Shown piece after piece: positions 27,609 to 35,606 of a stretch of DNA of 64,000 nucleotides (position 1 is the first letter of the stretch; every line of letters begins with the position of its first letter). The position numbers and the translations under genes are program-made. Origin of the DNA: CAXBNB01 sp040151475 (lineage in GTDB: Bacteria > Bacteroidota > Bacteroidia > Cytophagales > Cyclobacteriaceae); contig NZ_JBDKWG010000153.1 of NCBI RefSeq assembly GCF_040151475.1, positions 1-64,000 on the forward strand, in the 5' to 3' direction. Under the pieces are notes generated by a model that ran no database searches, was not told where the DNA came from, and saw nothing but the letters and a program-made list of their open reading frames with translations.

Positions 27609-29012
27609 CTACCCTTTCGATTTCCAATATTGCTCAATTTCTTCTAAGCTTTTACCTTTTGTTTCCGGAACAAACTTGTGAAAGAAAATGGTGGCTACAA
27701 AGCAAAAACCTGCAAAAACGAAAAAACCTGACCCCATGCCTATCTGAGTGACAAACCATGGGAAAATAAAAGCGGTCACAAAATTAGTAGCCCAGTTGGC
27801 AAATGTAGCTATGGACATGGCACGACCTCTCAGGTGAGTCGGGTAAATTTCCCCCAACAAAACCCAGATGACGGCATTAATGGAAAAAGCCAGACTTGCC
27901 ATATAAACACAAAGCATCACAACAATCCAAATACCAAGAGTATCCGTAGCAAAAAGTGCTCCGATGACAAGTAATGAGGCACATACCACAGCCATACCAC
28001 CAATCAACAACGGCCTTCTACCCCAGCTGTCAATTTTCCAGAGTGCCAGTCCCGTGAAAATCAGATTGATCAAACCAATAGTCACCTGAAACATGAGTGC
28101 ATTGTCAAAATCATATCCGGCACCACCAAGTATATCAGGGCCATAATAAACCACAATATTCACTCCTGTAAACTGACCAAAAATAGAAAGACTCAATCCT
28201 ACCATCAAGGCCAACCGATAGCCCGGCTTGAGTAGCTCTCCTAACTTTGCCTGCTTTTCCACTACAGAATTTAGAATTGCTGAGAGTTCTTCTTTAGCTG
28301 TCTGAGCTCCACTTATTTTTGTCAGAATATTAAATCCTTTCTCTTTAAATCCTTCTTTAATAAGCCATCTGGGACTTTCAGGTATCATCAATAACAAGAA
28401 AAAAAACAAAATAGCAAGAATCATTTCAGCCCCGAACATCGCCCGCCATACTTCGGAAATCATTACCTGGTATATAATCCCTGTTGTACTGTAAGTACTG
28501 GTTTGTGAAAAGCCAAGCAACAACCAATTGGAAAAGTAAGCCAAAAGGATTCCGATCACTATAGACATTTGATACAATGCCACCAACCGGCCTCTTACTT
28601 TTGGCGGAGAAAACTCGGATATGAACAATGGTGCCAAAACAGAAGCCATACCTATACCTAGGCCTCCTACCAGACGTGCTATTATCAGTAAAGTAAAACT
28701 CTGAGGTATCGCAGAGCCTAATGCGGACACAAAAAACAAGAGGGATGAAATGATTAATATCGGCTTGCGACCATATCTATCGCCAAAAGTACCTGCTACC
28801 AACGACCCAACAATCGCTCCCACCAAAGCTGAACTTCCAAACCAGCCTACCTGGAGTTTGCTGAGGTCAAATTGTGTTTCTACCATCGATATGGTACCAG
28901 AAATGACTGCAGTATCGAAACCAAATAAAATTCCACCCAGAGAAGCCACAAAGCATACGAGTGCTAAAAAAAAAATACTCCCCTTTAACTGGGACGGCTG
29001 TACTTTATCCAT
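27609..29012 (-). CDS. Sugar porter (MFS) permease
   Basis: Inner-membrane proton-coupled sugar importer of the major facilitator superfamily. The 467 residues contain 12 predicted membrane helices and the sugar-porter signatures: GFDTAVISG in helix 1, GDRYGRKP in loop 2-3 (82-89), RLVGGLGIGMASV, PESPRWLI before the central loop, and PETKGKSLEEIE at the C-terminus. It resembles XylE/GalP-type transporters. It is transcribed alone, divergent from the small MORN gene. Its position near the nag/glm/acs genes suggests it could carry the monosaccharide products of the locus, but its substrate is not shown by sequence. Confidence 0.93.
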   Translation of the reverse strand: MDKVQPSQLKGSIFFLALVCFVASLGGILFGFDTAVISGTISMVETQFDLSKLQVGWFGSSALVGAIVGSLVAGTFGDRYGRKPILIISSLLFFVSALGSAIPQSFTLLIIARLVGGLGIGMASVLAPLFISEFSPPKVRGRLVALYQMSIVIGILLAYFSNWLLLGFSQTSTYSTTGIIYQVMISEVWRAMFGAEMILAILFFFLLLMIPESPRWLIKEGFKEKGFNILTKISGAQTAKEELSAILNSVVEKQAKLGELLKPGYRLALMVGLSLSIFGQFTGVNIVVYYGPDILGGAGYDFDNALMFQVTIGLINLIFTGLALWKIDSWGRRPLLIGGMAVVCASLLVIGALFATDTLGIWIVVMLCVYMASLAFSINAVIWVLLGEIYPTHLRGRAMSIATFANWATNFVTAFIFPWFVTQIGMGSGFFVFAGFCFVATIFFHKFVPETKGKSLEEIEQYWKSKG

Positions 29013-29241
29013 ACTAATATCTTATTATGATTTAATTTTTATCCTGTTAATCCTTTATTGCTACCCTAAAATCAACAATAAACATTGACAAACCAAAATA
29101 GTCAACAAATACCAAAACCCGTCATCACCATTCCATAATAGTTGGTTGAAATCATGTTTTATGTATATTTATAATATTAAATGTTAGGCTGCATTTCGCA
29201 CTAAGCGGGTTTAGTCATGGGCACAAGTAAATTTAAACACT

Positions 29242-29475
29242 ATGGCTACAAAGAAATCTGAAATAATAGATGGAAACACCATCAAGTATCACGCAAATGG
29301 CGAAACGATCTGGTCAAAAGGGAAAATAATTAACGACCAACCAGAAGGATATTGGGAATGGTATCGAATTGACGGAACAATAAAACGTTCGGGACATTTT
29401 GATAATGGAACACCTGTAGGCGAATGGACTACTTATGACAAAGAAGGTCAAGTATATAAAGTGACCAAAAAATAA
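29242..29475 (+). CDS. Small MORN-repeat protein
   Basis: The 77-residue soluble protein consists almost only of three MORN/YwqK-type repeats (IKYHANGETIWSKGKI, GYWEWYRIDGTIKRSGHF, GEWTTYDKEGQVYKVTK). These repeats resemble those in the large membrane protein ending at 27414. There is no signal peptide or other domain. A function cannot be given. It may be a stand-alone adaptor or a fragment descended from the larger gene. The start ATG lies in a clear context about 230 bp from the divergent permease start. Confidence 0.75.
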   Translation: MATKKSEIIDGNTIKYHANGETIWSKGKIINDQPEGYWEWYRIDGTIKRSGHFDNGTPVGEWTTYDKEGQVYKVTKK

Positions 29476-29651
29476 GAGTTTAACCTCATTGCGATGAATA
29501 CCAATGTTGTGGAGTTTATTTTAATTACCCTTAGCAACTTTGATATTACAGTAAAGTCAAAGCTGCGAGCTTACCCCCAAGTTTTTTTTGGCTAATCCAG
29601 TACTCAACATAACACCCAAACACTTTTCTTTTTTATAAATTTAGACTTGGG

Positions 29652-29680
29652 TGTAATAATTCAAGGTATAAGCCACTAAC
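29652..29680 (+). promoter_or_regulatory. Bipartite motif upstream of the sigma-factor gene
   Basis: TGTAATAATT, 7 bp, then TAAGCCACTAAC, ending 14 bp before the TTG start. The same arrangement with the same spacing occurs at 30873-30901 before the gene at 30921. It is a candidate promoter or operator, possibly recognised by the sigma factor encoded just downstream. Confidence 0.5.
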
Positions 29681-29694
29681 TAAAAAAAACAATA

Positions 29695-30186
29695 TTGAGT
29701 TCGGATTTTTATCAAACATCTATTCTACCGTTTTCCGGTATAATTATCAAGCTGTGCAGGGCATATACCAATTCACAGGAGGATTTTGAAGATTATTTTC
29801 AAGAAGTATGCCTGCAAATATGGAGGAGTAAAGAAAACTTTCGTGAGCAATCGGAATGGAGTACATGGGTTTACCGAATTTCCTTAAACGTTTGTTTGAC
29901 CTTACTAAAGAAAAAGAAAAACAATAGTCAGCACTTTGTATCTGACAATTTGCCTACTGAAGAAACGGAAGATAATTATGCATTTTCAAACGAATCACTA
30001 AATCTGCTCTATGACGCTATCAGAAAACTATCAGAGATTGACAGAGCCGTTATCATGCTTTATTTAGAAGAAAAATCATATCAGGAAATAGCTGATATTA
30101 TAGGAACAAATCCAAATAATATTGGCGTACGTGTTAAGAGAATTAAAATAAGATTAAAAAAAATATTAGATGGAGAAATCAATTGA
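29695..30186 (+). CDS. ECF-type RNA polymerase sigma factor
   Basis: Alternative sigma factor of 163 residues. Region 2 covers about 5-75 (EDFEDYFQEVCLQIWRSK, STWVYRISLNV). Region 4 covers about 100-160 (IDRAVIMLYLEEKSYQEIA and a helix-turn-helix ending NNIGVRVKRIKIRLK). The only plausible start is TTG at 29695, because an in-frame stop lies at 29677 and no ATG occurs near the conserved N-terminus. It is unrelated to the PUL-type FecI genes and has no FecR partner. It overlaps the following membrane-protein gene by 17 bp, which therefore is the likely anti-sigma factor. Confidence 0.9.
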   Translation: MSSDFYQTSILPFSGIIIKLCRAYTNSQEDFEDYFQEVCLQIWRSKENFREQSEWSTWVYRISLNVCLTLLKKKKNNSQHFVSDNLPTEETEDNYAFSNESLNLLYDAIRKLSEIDRAVIMLYLEEKSYQEIADIIGTNPNNIGVRVKRIKIRLKKILDGEIN

Positions 30187-30808
30187 AAATATATGGAAAG
30201 AGGGTTTCCTGAAAAGTGATGCATTGGTAGCACCAAAAATCAATAAACTATACAGCCAAAAATCAATTCATATCATTGATAAATTTAAAAGAATGATGAA
30301 AATTAATATTTACATCATTTTGGTTTTTGCATTTTTAAATTTGGGACTGTACGCTGCGCTTGGGACTCCAATTGCCGGAGGAATCATTTTTTTACTCCTA
30401 ATGGGGGGGTGTTGGATAAGTATTAAACGGGCAAAGACCCTAAAAAACATCAACACTAATTTAAGTAGCTATGATTATATCAAGTCATTTAAAAATTGGC
30501 TCAGCATGGCCATTTCAAACAATATAAAAATGATGCGATTTTTCTATCCGCTCATGTTTTTAGCAGCTCTGATGCCAATAGTACATGCATTGAAAGCAGG
30601 AGAAGTGACGAATAAGGCGATTGTGAATTCCGGATTTCACCTCATTTATGGAATCCCTACTTTTATGTGGATAATTGCCCTGATAATTGCGGTTTTAATT
30701 TATGTCTTTGGAGGTAAAATCTACAAATGGGATGTGCATTTGGTTTATGGTAGTGTATTCAAAAAACTGGATGAATTATTAGCTGATTTAGAAAACTTAA
30801 GGAGTTGA
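30170..30808 (+). CDS. Four-helix membrane protein, probable anti-sigma partner
   Basis: The 212-residue integral membrane protein has a short cytoplasmic N-terminus (about 1-42, WKEGFLKSDALVAPKI) and about four hydrophobic helices (roughly 43-62, 65-85, 120-140 and 160-185). It overlaps the sigma gene by 17 bp with the ATG inside the sigma reading frame, so the two are translationally coupled. Sigma/membrane-protein pairs of this layout usually are sigma/anti-sigma pairs. No zinc-finger (ZAS) motif is visible, so this would be a non-classical anti-sigma factor. No enzyme motif is seen. Confidence 0.72.
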   Translation: MEKSIENIWKEGFLKSDALVAPKINKLYSQKSIHIIDKFKRMMKINIYIILVFAFLNLGLYAALGTPIAGGIIFLLLMGGCWISIKRAKTLKNINTNLSSYDYIKSFKNWLSMAISNNIKMMRFFYPLMFLAALMPIVHALKAGEVTNKAIVNSGFHLIYGIPTFMWIIALIIAVLIYVFGGKIYKWDVHLVYGSVFKKLDELLADLENLRS

Positions 30809-30872
30809 AAATCTCCTGCAAAAGTGTATTTAAGAATACCATTGAGCTTTTTCTAAAAAAACATGCTTTACA

Positions 30873-30901
30873 TGTAATATTTATTGACCTAAGCCACTAA
30901 C
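30873..30901 (+). promoter_or_regulatory. Second copy of the bipartite motif
   Basis: TGTAATATTT, 7 bp, then TAAGCCACTAAC, ending 19 bp before the ATG at 30921. It matches the copy at 29652-29680 in 21 of 22 motif positions with identical spacing, and both continue into A-rich sequence. Confidence 0.5.
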
Positions 30902-30920
30902 CAAGAAAACCTTAAATAGT

Positions 30921-31373
30921 ATGACATTACAAGAAGCTAATAACCTTTTTGAAAGGTTGAAAAGCGAAACAACTAAAAAGTCTGAAATCAAAATTTATGA
31001 GAAATTCCTGCATATTCTTAGAGAATTGAAAATCAGAGAATTTTCAAAAAATGAAATTCAATCTATAGAAACAAAACTCGATAGTTTGAATTTAGAATCA
31101 GGGCATGAAAACGACATTAAATTCTTCAAAAAAGCAATAAGAGATTTTGAAAAATTCTTAAAGGACAATCTCTCTTTAACTTCAAAAGGTTATTACACCA
31201 ATCTCGGTATAGCTTTAGGAACATCTTTTGGTGTTCTTCTTGGGGTGGTGGTCTTGTCAAATTTTGAAAGGTCTTTGGGCATATCTCTGGGTATTGCTAT
31301 CGGATTGTTAATCGGTTTATTTACAGGCCGTGATTTGGACGCTAGGGCTCTGACTGAAGGTAAAGTGTATTAA
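30921..31373 (+). CDS. Small protein with C-terminal glycine-rich membrane hairpin
   Basis: No family recognised. The 150 residues split into a charged, helical N-terminal part (1-88, rich in Lys/Glu, possibly coiled coil) and two closely spaced hydrophobic glycine-rich helices (about 93-113 and 117-136, GIALGTSFGVLLGVV and GISLG-type spacing). The tail is short and charged. Glycine-zipper spacing suggests self-association in a membrane. It shares the upstream motif with the sigma gene, so it is a likely regulon member of that sigma factor. It ends 134 bp before a convergent gene. Confidence 0.65.
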   Translation: MTLQEANNLFERLKSETTKKSEIKIYEKFLHILRELKIREFSKNEIQSIETKLDSLNLESGHENDIKFFKKAIRDFEKFLKDNLSLTSKGYYTNLGIALGTSFGVLLGVVVLSNFERSLGISLGIAIGLLIGLFTGRDLDARALTEGKVY

Positions 31374-31507
31374 CACAAAGACTTTTTCTTTTTAAATTAA
31401 GCTTATGGAACTGCAAGACAACAACGTATGTAACAAGGCAACTATGATACAAACATTAAATAATTATAATTCCCTGATAAATGTATCTTCTAAACTGATA
31501 CTTTCAT

Positions 31508-32512
31508 TCATCTATAACACCTGTACCTAATCAAATAACATTCATTGCCATTATGTACCATAGAAATCCCCCAGTTGAGCCCCTCACCTTTTATAGATGA
31601 GTCGGTTAGGTCTTGCCTGAAAACCCCTGCGGCTTTGGGTCTGTTTTCTGCTTTCACCGATGTTTTGTTGGACATGAAATCTATGCCATCAGCTGCATAC
31701 TCCAATGTACTGCTTAGTGAAGCAAGTGCTCCTATTCCTGTGCCCTGTTGCCACAACATCACTTCATGACTTTTGTCAAGTAAAGGTTGATCCAGTTTGG
31801 TGAAAGGGCCTTCAGGGTATTTCGAAAATGCAGCTCCCATCTGTGTATGTGCAGGCCCCCCACCTCCATGGTTTCTGCTTCGTCCCTTGTAATACAGCCA
31901 ATATAAGCCATTTCTGTACATCAATACCGCATCGTCAACACGATAGCTGTCAAATTTTTCAGGTTCTACACTCACTTTCAAAACAGGCTCGTTACTTACC
32001 CGCTCAAATGGACCATCAGGTGACGAAGATACCGCAACACCTATTGCTGTGATGTCTGTTGTTGAATTGTTTTCAAATTCTCCTTTTGCATTACCTGGTG
32101 TTGGCTTTACCCCAGTGTAATACAAATAATATTTACCTTTAGCATAAAGGATATTTGGGGTAAAAGTAGCTTGAGAATCGAACTTGTCTTTTTTCCCTAG
32201 GCCAAGTATTTCTCCCTTTTCTTCCCAGCTATAACCATCATCTTTGGAAACGGCATACCATACTGTACCCCAATACCCAGGTGCCCTACTATAAATTTTG
32301 GTATAATAAACATAATACTTCTCCCCTACCTTAATTACATCACTGGGATCACGACGTGTACAGCCTTTTTCATAACCTATACCAGTGACTTTGTCATAAC
32401 TGAATTTTACTTTTGAGTAAGTTTCCTTTATGGATTTTATGTCCTGCCCCTGCACAAAAAATGGAAGTACAGTAGTAAAAAATATGTATGCACATGCTAT
32501 TAAATTTTTCAT
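31508..32512 (-). CDS. Secreted five-bladed beta-propeller glycosidase-like protein (GH43/GH117-like)
   Basis: Probable exo-acting glycoside hydrolase of locus B. With the start at 32512 (MKNLIACAYIFF) it has a clean signal peptide ending FVQGQ. The more distal ATG at 32542 would overlap the upstream sulfatase and is not preferred. The sequence shows beta-propeller blades with repeated YYVYYTK, KYYLYYTG and LYWLYYKG strands, an RRDPSDV segment early on, FDSQATFTPNIL in the second blade, and YRVDDAVLM in the middle. These give acidic residues where GH43/GH117 enzymes place their catalytic set. GH117 enzymes cleave anhydrogalactose from red-algal galactans, but family assignment needs a profile search. 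It is co-transcribed with two sulfatases. Confidence 0.72.
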   Translation of the reverse strand: MKNLIACAYIFFTTVLPFFVQGQDIKSIKETYSKVKFSYDKVTGIGYEKGCTRRDPSDVIKVGEKYYVYYTKIYSRAPGYWGTVWYAVSKDDGYSWEEKGEILGLGKKDKFDSQATFTPNILYAKGKYYLYYTGVKPTPGNAKGEFENNSTTDITAIGVAVSSSPDGPFERVSNEPVLKVSVEPEKFDSYRVDDAVLMYRNGLYWLYYKGRSRNHGGGGPAHTQMGAAFSKYPEGPFTKLDQPLLDKSHEVMLWQQGTGIGALASLSSTLEYAADGIDFMSNKTSVKAENRPKAAGVFRQDLTDSSIKGEGLNWGISMVHNGNECYLIRYRCYR

Positions 32513-32538
32513 TTTATATGGTTTTACGATCGGGTTAT

Positions 32539-33948
32539 TCAATATTTTTTTGTCTTTTCCGGAACGGGAAATAAACCCGGTTCCCTCTTTTGATTGTTCA
32601 GTTGTTTTTCAAAGGTTGTCGACCGTTGGGTCAGTTGATCGACTATTTCGGGGTAATGACCTGCAACATTTCGTTGCTCGCTTACATCTCTATCCAAATC
32701 GTACAGTTGAGGTTTTTTGCCAGGAAACAATTTCCAATGGCCATTTCTTATTGCCTTCAAACCTTTTTTCTGATCCAAATAAAAAAAATCCCTTCTGAGA
32801 CACACACCTGTATTCCCCAAAACATAATCTGTAATATCTATACCGTCAATCATCCGATCTTTTGGTATATCAACATTGGCCAGGTTGGCCAGAGTGGGGT
32901 ATAAATCGATACTGGCAGCTATTTGACTACAGACCGTCCCAGCCGGAACAGTCCCTTTCCAACTCATTATGCATGGCACTCTTAATCCTCCTTCATTCAT
33001 CGACCCTTTACGTCCTTTAAGTACACCGGAACTTCCAACAGCTGGTCCATTGTCCGACGTGAATATCACAAGTGTGTTAGATTCCAGATTCTGTTTTTTC
33101 AGTGTTTTCAATATTTCCCCAACACTCCAGTCCAATTCTTCAATTGTAGCCGGGTAAAGAAAATCCCTTGATTCTTTATTCTCTCCATGAATACCTGCCA
33201 ATTGTTTTTCTGAAAAATTATGATTCGGTATAAATTCCGGTGATGCATGACAGGGGCGGTGTGGCATGTTATGAGCTAGGTATAAAAAAAATGGCCTATC
33301 CTTATTCTTTTTGATAAAATCTTTCGCTTTCCCGGTATATCGTTTAACCAGGCTATCCTGATTAGGGTTCTTTTCTATGATCTTCTGACCATCATATAAT
33401 GGAAGAGAATCAAAATTGTGATATAAATTTTCTGGCAGCATGTCATTACTATATGGCAAGCCAAAATATTCATCAAACCCATGGTTTAGGGGCATGAATT
33501 GTGGAAGATCTCCCAAGTGCCATTTGCCTATACAAGCCGTATTATAACCTGCGGATTTAAGCAATTCGGCAACAGTTATTTCTTTCGGGTTCAGCCCCAA
33601 AGCCATTCCATTGAGTTGTCCTCCTGACATATTGTTTGGGAAAAGTACTGAGGGCAATCCTACTCTTTGAGGGTAGCTGCCTGTCAACAATGCTGCCCTT
33701 GACGGAGTGCATACAGCTGCGGCCATATAAAAATCTGTAAAAAGCATTCCTTCACTGGCCATTTTGTCAATGTTGGGTGTACGAAGCGCATTATTACCAT
33801 AGCAGCCCAAATCTCCATAACCCTGATCATCGGAAAATATGATAACGATGTTGGGTTTTTCTATTTGATCCTCTCCATTTACTTTTATTGAAAAGACAAG
33901 AAGCGGAACTAAACGCAACATCCAAACGAACAAAAATCCTTTTTTCAT
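32539..33948 (-). CDS. Secreted S1-family sulfatase (locus B, second)
   Basis: Predicted exported sulfatase of 469 residues with signal peptide (1-24). Core motifs are FSDDQGYGD (38-46), the formylglycine motif C80-T-P-S-R, GKWHLGD, the HNMPHRP block and FTSDNGP. The spacing resembles arylsulfatase A / GALNS relatives. It lies 4 bp behind the other sulfatase of locus B and its stop is 26 bp before the propeller glycosidase start, so the three form one transcription unit behind SusCD. Two sulfatases from different branches suggest the imported or surface-bound glycan carries sulfate at more than one position. Confidence 0.93.
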   Translation of the reverse strand: MKKGFLFVWMLRLVPLLVFSIKVNGEDQIEKPNIVIIFSDDQGYGDLGCYGNNALRTPNIDKMASEGMLFTDFYMAAAVCTPSRAALLTGSYPQRVGLPSVLFPNNMSGGQLNGMALGLNPKEITVAELLKSAGYNTACIGKWHLGDLPQFMPLNHGFDEYFGLPYSNDMLPENLYHNFDSLPLYDGQKIIEKNPNQDSLVKRYTGKAKDFIKKNKDRPFFLYLAHNMPHRPCHASPEFIPNHNFSEKQLAGIHGENKESRDFLYPATIEELDWSVGEILKTLKKQNLESNTLVIFTSDNGPAVGSSGVLKGRKGSMNEGGLRVPCIMSWKGTVPAGTVCSQIAASIDLYPTLANLANVDIPKDRMIDGIDITDYVLGNTGVCLRRDFFYLDQKKGLKAIRNGHWKLFPGKKPQLYDLDRDVSEQRNVAGHYPEIVDQLTQRSTTFEKQLNNQKREPGLFPVPEKTKKY

Positions 33949-33951
33949 TGA

Positions 33952-35544
33952 CTACTGGTTTCGTGTGTATTTTGATTGCCTGATTATCCTTAACATTTCA
34001 CGCATCATTGCGGTTCTTTGTGCTTCTTGTTCGGAAACATTCGTGCTTTGAGAAATGTCCGACCTTAGGTTATAAAGCTGATTCTTAGGTATATTTGGTT
34101 TAAATTTTCCATCTTCTATATCGCTGTTGACCTCCCTAGCGAAGCTGAGTGCCGTTGGTCCTCCAAGGATATGGTCTCCCGGTTTACCGCCATTCCATCC
34201 GCCTCCACCTTGGGCTCCTATATATACCCAGTCGCCAACCCTAAGCACCAAATTTTCACTTTTATAAGGAGAGACTACCAGATGAGTACGTATAGGTTTT
34301 GTTGTGTTTTCCAAAAGGACAGGCATTATATTAAAACTATCGGGGGCATCTTTCTCCTTAAGTTCATATCCCGTCAGACTAGCAACTGTAGCTAGAAAAT
34401 CCACATTACTTATTAGTTGATCTGATTTTGAGTTGGGCGAAATATTCCCGGGCCACCTGGCTATGAAAGGAATCCTGTGCCCACCTTCCCAGCCATCAAA
34501 CTTGAATCCAAGCAGCTCGCCATTCATTTTATGTCCCATTTTCCATGCTTCTTGTCCACCAACATTCAGCATACCGCCATTGTCACTTGTAAAAATAACC
34601 AGGGTATTGTCAGACACTTTGGCATCTTCCAAAGCCTTCATCACTTCCCCCACGATCCAATCCAGTTCATGTACAAAATCCCCATATCGACCGCTTTCAC
34701 TTGTTCCTTTAAATTGAGTATTTGGTGAAAAGGGGTGATGGATGTTAGTTGTTGCCAGATACAGGAAAAAGGGGTTGGCTTTGTTCTTTTCAATCCATTC
34801 GGTGGCTTTCCCTGCCAAAGTCATCCCTATTTCATCATCTTTGTACAAAGCATGAGCAGCAATACCACCTGAAAAAGTGTTAGGACTTTTGTCCGGATAG
34901 AGTTGAGTTGGAGTTATTGGTTGACCATTTAGTATCAGGGGGTCTGATGACTCTAGCCCATAAACCTCATCATTTTCAACATATACATAAGGAGGACCGC
35001 TGTTTACAAAAGGAACCCCAAAATAGTAATCAAACCCTAATTGGAGGGGACCAGGCAATAAAGGGGAATTCCAATCTGTAGGAGAAGTGTTTCCAAACCC
35101 AAGGTGCCACTTGCCTATACAAGCAGTAGCATATCCTTGTTGCTTCATTACTTTACCAATGGTAAGGTCATTGGTATCAACAATAAGTTTGTGGTTGCGT
35201 GGTAACGGCCCCCAAACCCCCTTTCCATCATTTGCTCGAAATGGGTATTGCCCTGTTAGAAGGGCATACCTGGAAGGAGTGCATACAGCAGAAGCGGAAT
35301 GTGCATCGGTGAACATCATCCCCTCTCTTGCCAATTGGTCTATATTTGGGGTAGAAACCTTTGTTGCCCCATAGCACCCAACATCACCATAACCCAAGTC
35401 ATCGGCAAAAATGACAATCACATTGGGAGGTCTATTGCTATTCGAAAAACTTTCAAATGGCTTTAAAAAGGCAAGGACAAAAATTGAAATGACCGTGGCT
35501 ATAAAATTTACTTGAGTCACTTTGTTGATATACTGTAGATGCAT
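33952..35544 (-). CDS. Secreted S1-family sulfatase (locus B, first)
   Basis: Exported sulfatase of 530 residues with an N-terminal hydrophobic segment (about 13-32) preceded by twelve polar residues. Motifs are IFADDLGYGD (45-54), formylglycine C88-T-P-S-R, GKWHLGFG, TNIHHPFSPN, and FTSDNGG. It carries the SRYALLTGQYPFR type of active-site flank also seen in the sulfatase ending at 10893, so the two may share a branch. It is the first gene after SusD of locus B, separated from it by a hairpin. No transmembrane anchor or sorting domain is visible at the C-terminus. Confidence 0.93.
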   Translation of the reverse strand: MHLQYINKVTQVNFIATVISIFVLAFLKPFESFSNSNRPPNVIVIFADDLGYGDVGCYGATKVSTPNIDQLAREGMMFTDAHSASAVCTPSRYALLTGQYPFRANDGKGVWGPLPRNHKLIVDTNDLTIGKVMKQQGYATACIGKWHLGFGNTSPTDWNSPLLPGPLQLGFDYYFGVPFVNSGPPYVYVENDEVYGLESSDPLILNGQPITPTQLYPDKSPNTFSGGIAAHALYKDDEIGMTLAGKATEWIEKNKANPFFLYLATTNIHHPFSPNTQFKGTSESGRYGDFVHELDWIVGEVMKALEDAKVSDNTLVIFTSDNGGMLNVGGQEAWKMGHKMNGELLGFKFDGWEGGHRIPFIARWPGNISPNSKSDQLISNVDFLATVASLTGYELKEKDAPDSFNIMPVLLENTTKPIRTHLVVSPYKSENLVLRVGDWVYIGAQGGGGWNGGKPGDHILGGPTALSFAREVNSDIEDGKFKPNIPKNQLYNLRSDISQSTNVSEQEAQRTAMMREMLRIIRQSKYTRNQ

Positions 35545-35560
35545 TACGAAATGTTTTTAT

Positions 35561-35593
35561 AAATAGCAGGCACAATAGATGCACCTGCTATTT
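35561..35593 (-). terminator. Hairpin between SusD and the sulfatases of locus B
   Basis: AAATAGCAGG (35561-35570) pairs exactly with CCTGCTATTT (35584-35593). On the minus strand it stands just behind the SusD stop with only a weak U-tract. It is probably a processing or partial-termination element setting a high susCD to sulfatase ratio, like the hairpin at 1781-1810. Confidence 0.6.
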
Positions 35594-35606
35594 TATTCTC
35601 TAAATA

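Noticed and set aside
29180..29240. GTTAGGC-containing stretch before the small MORN gene considered as an integron attC site
   Set aside because: No complementary GCCTAAC box at a suitable distance and no second copy after the gene. It looks like ordinary intergenic DNA.
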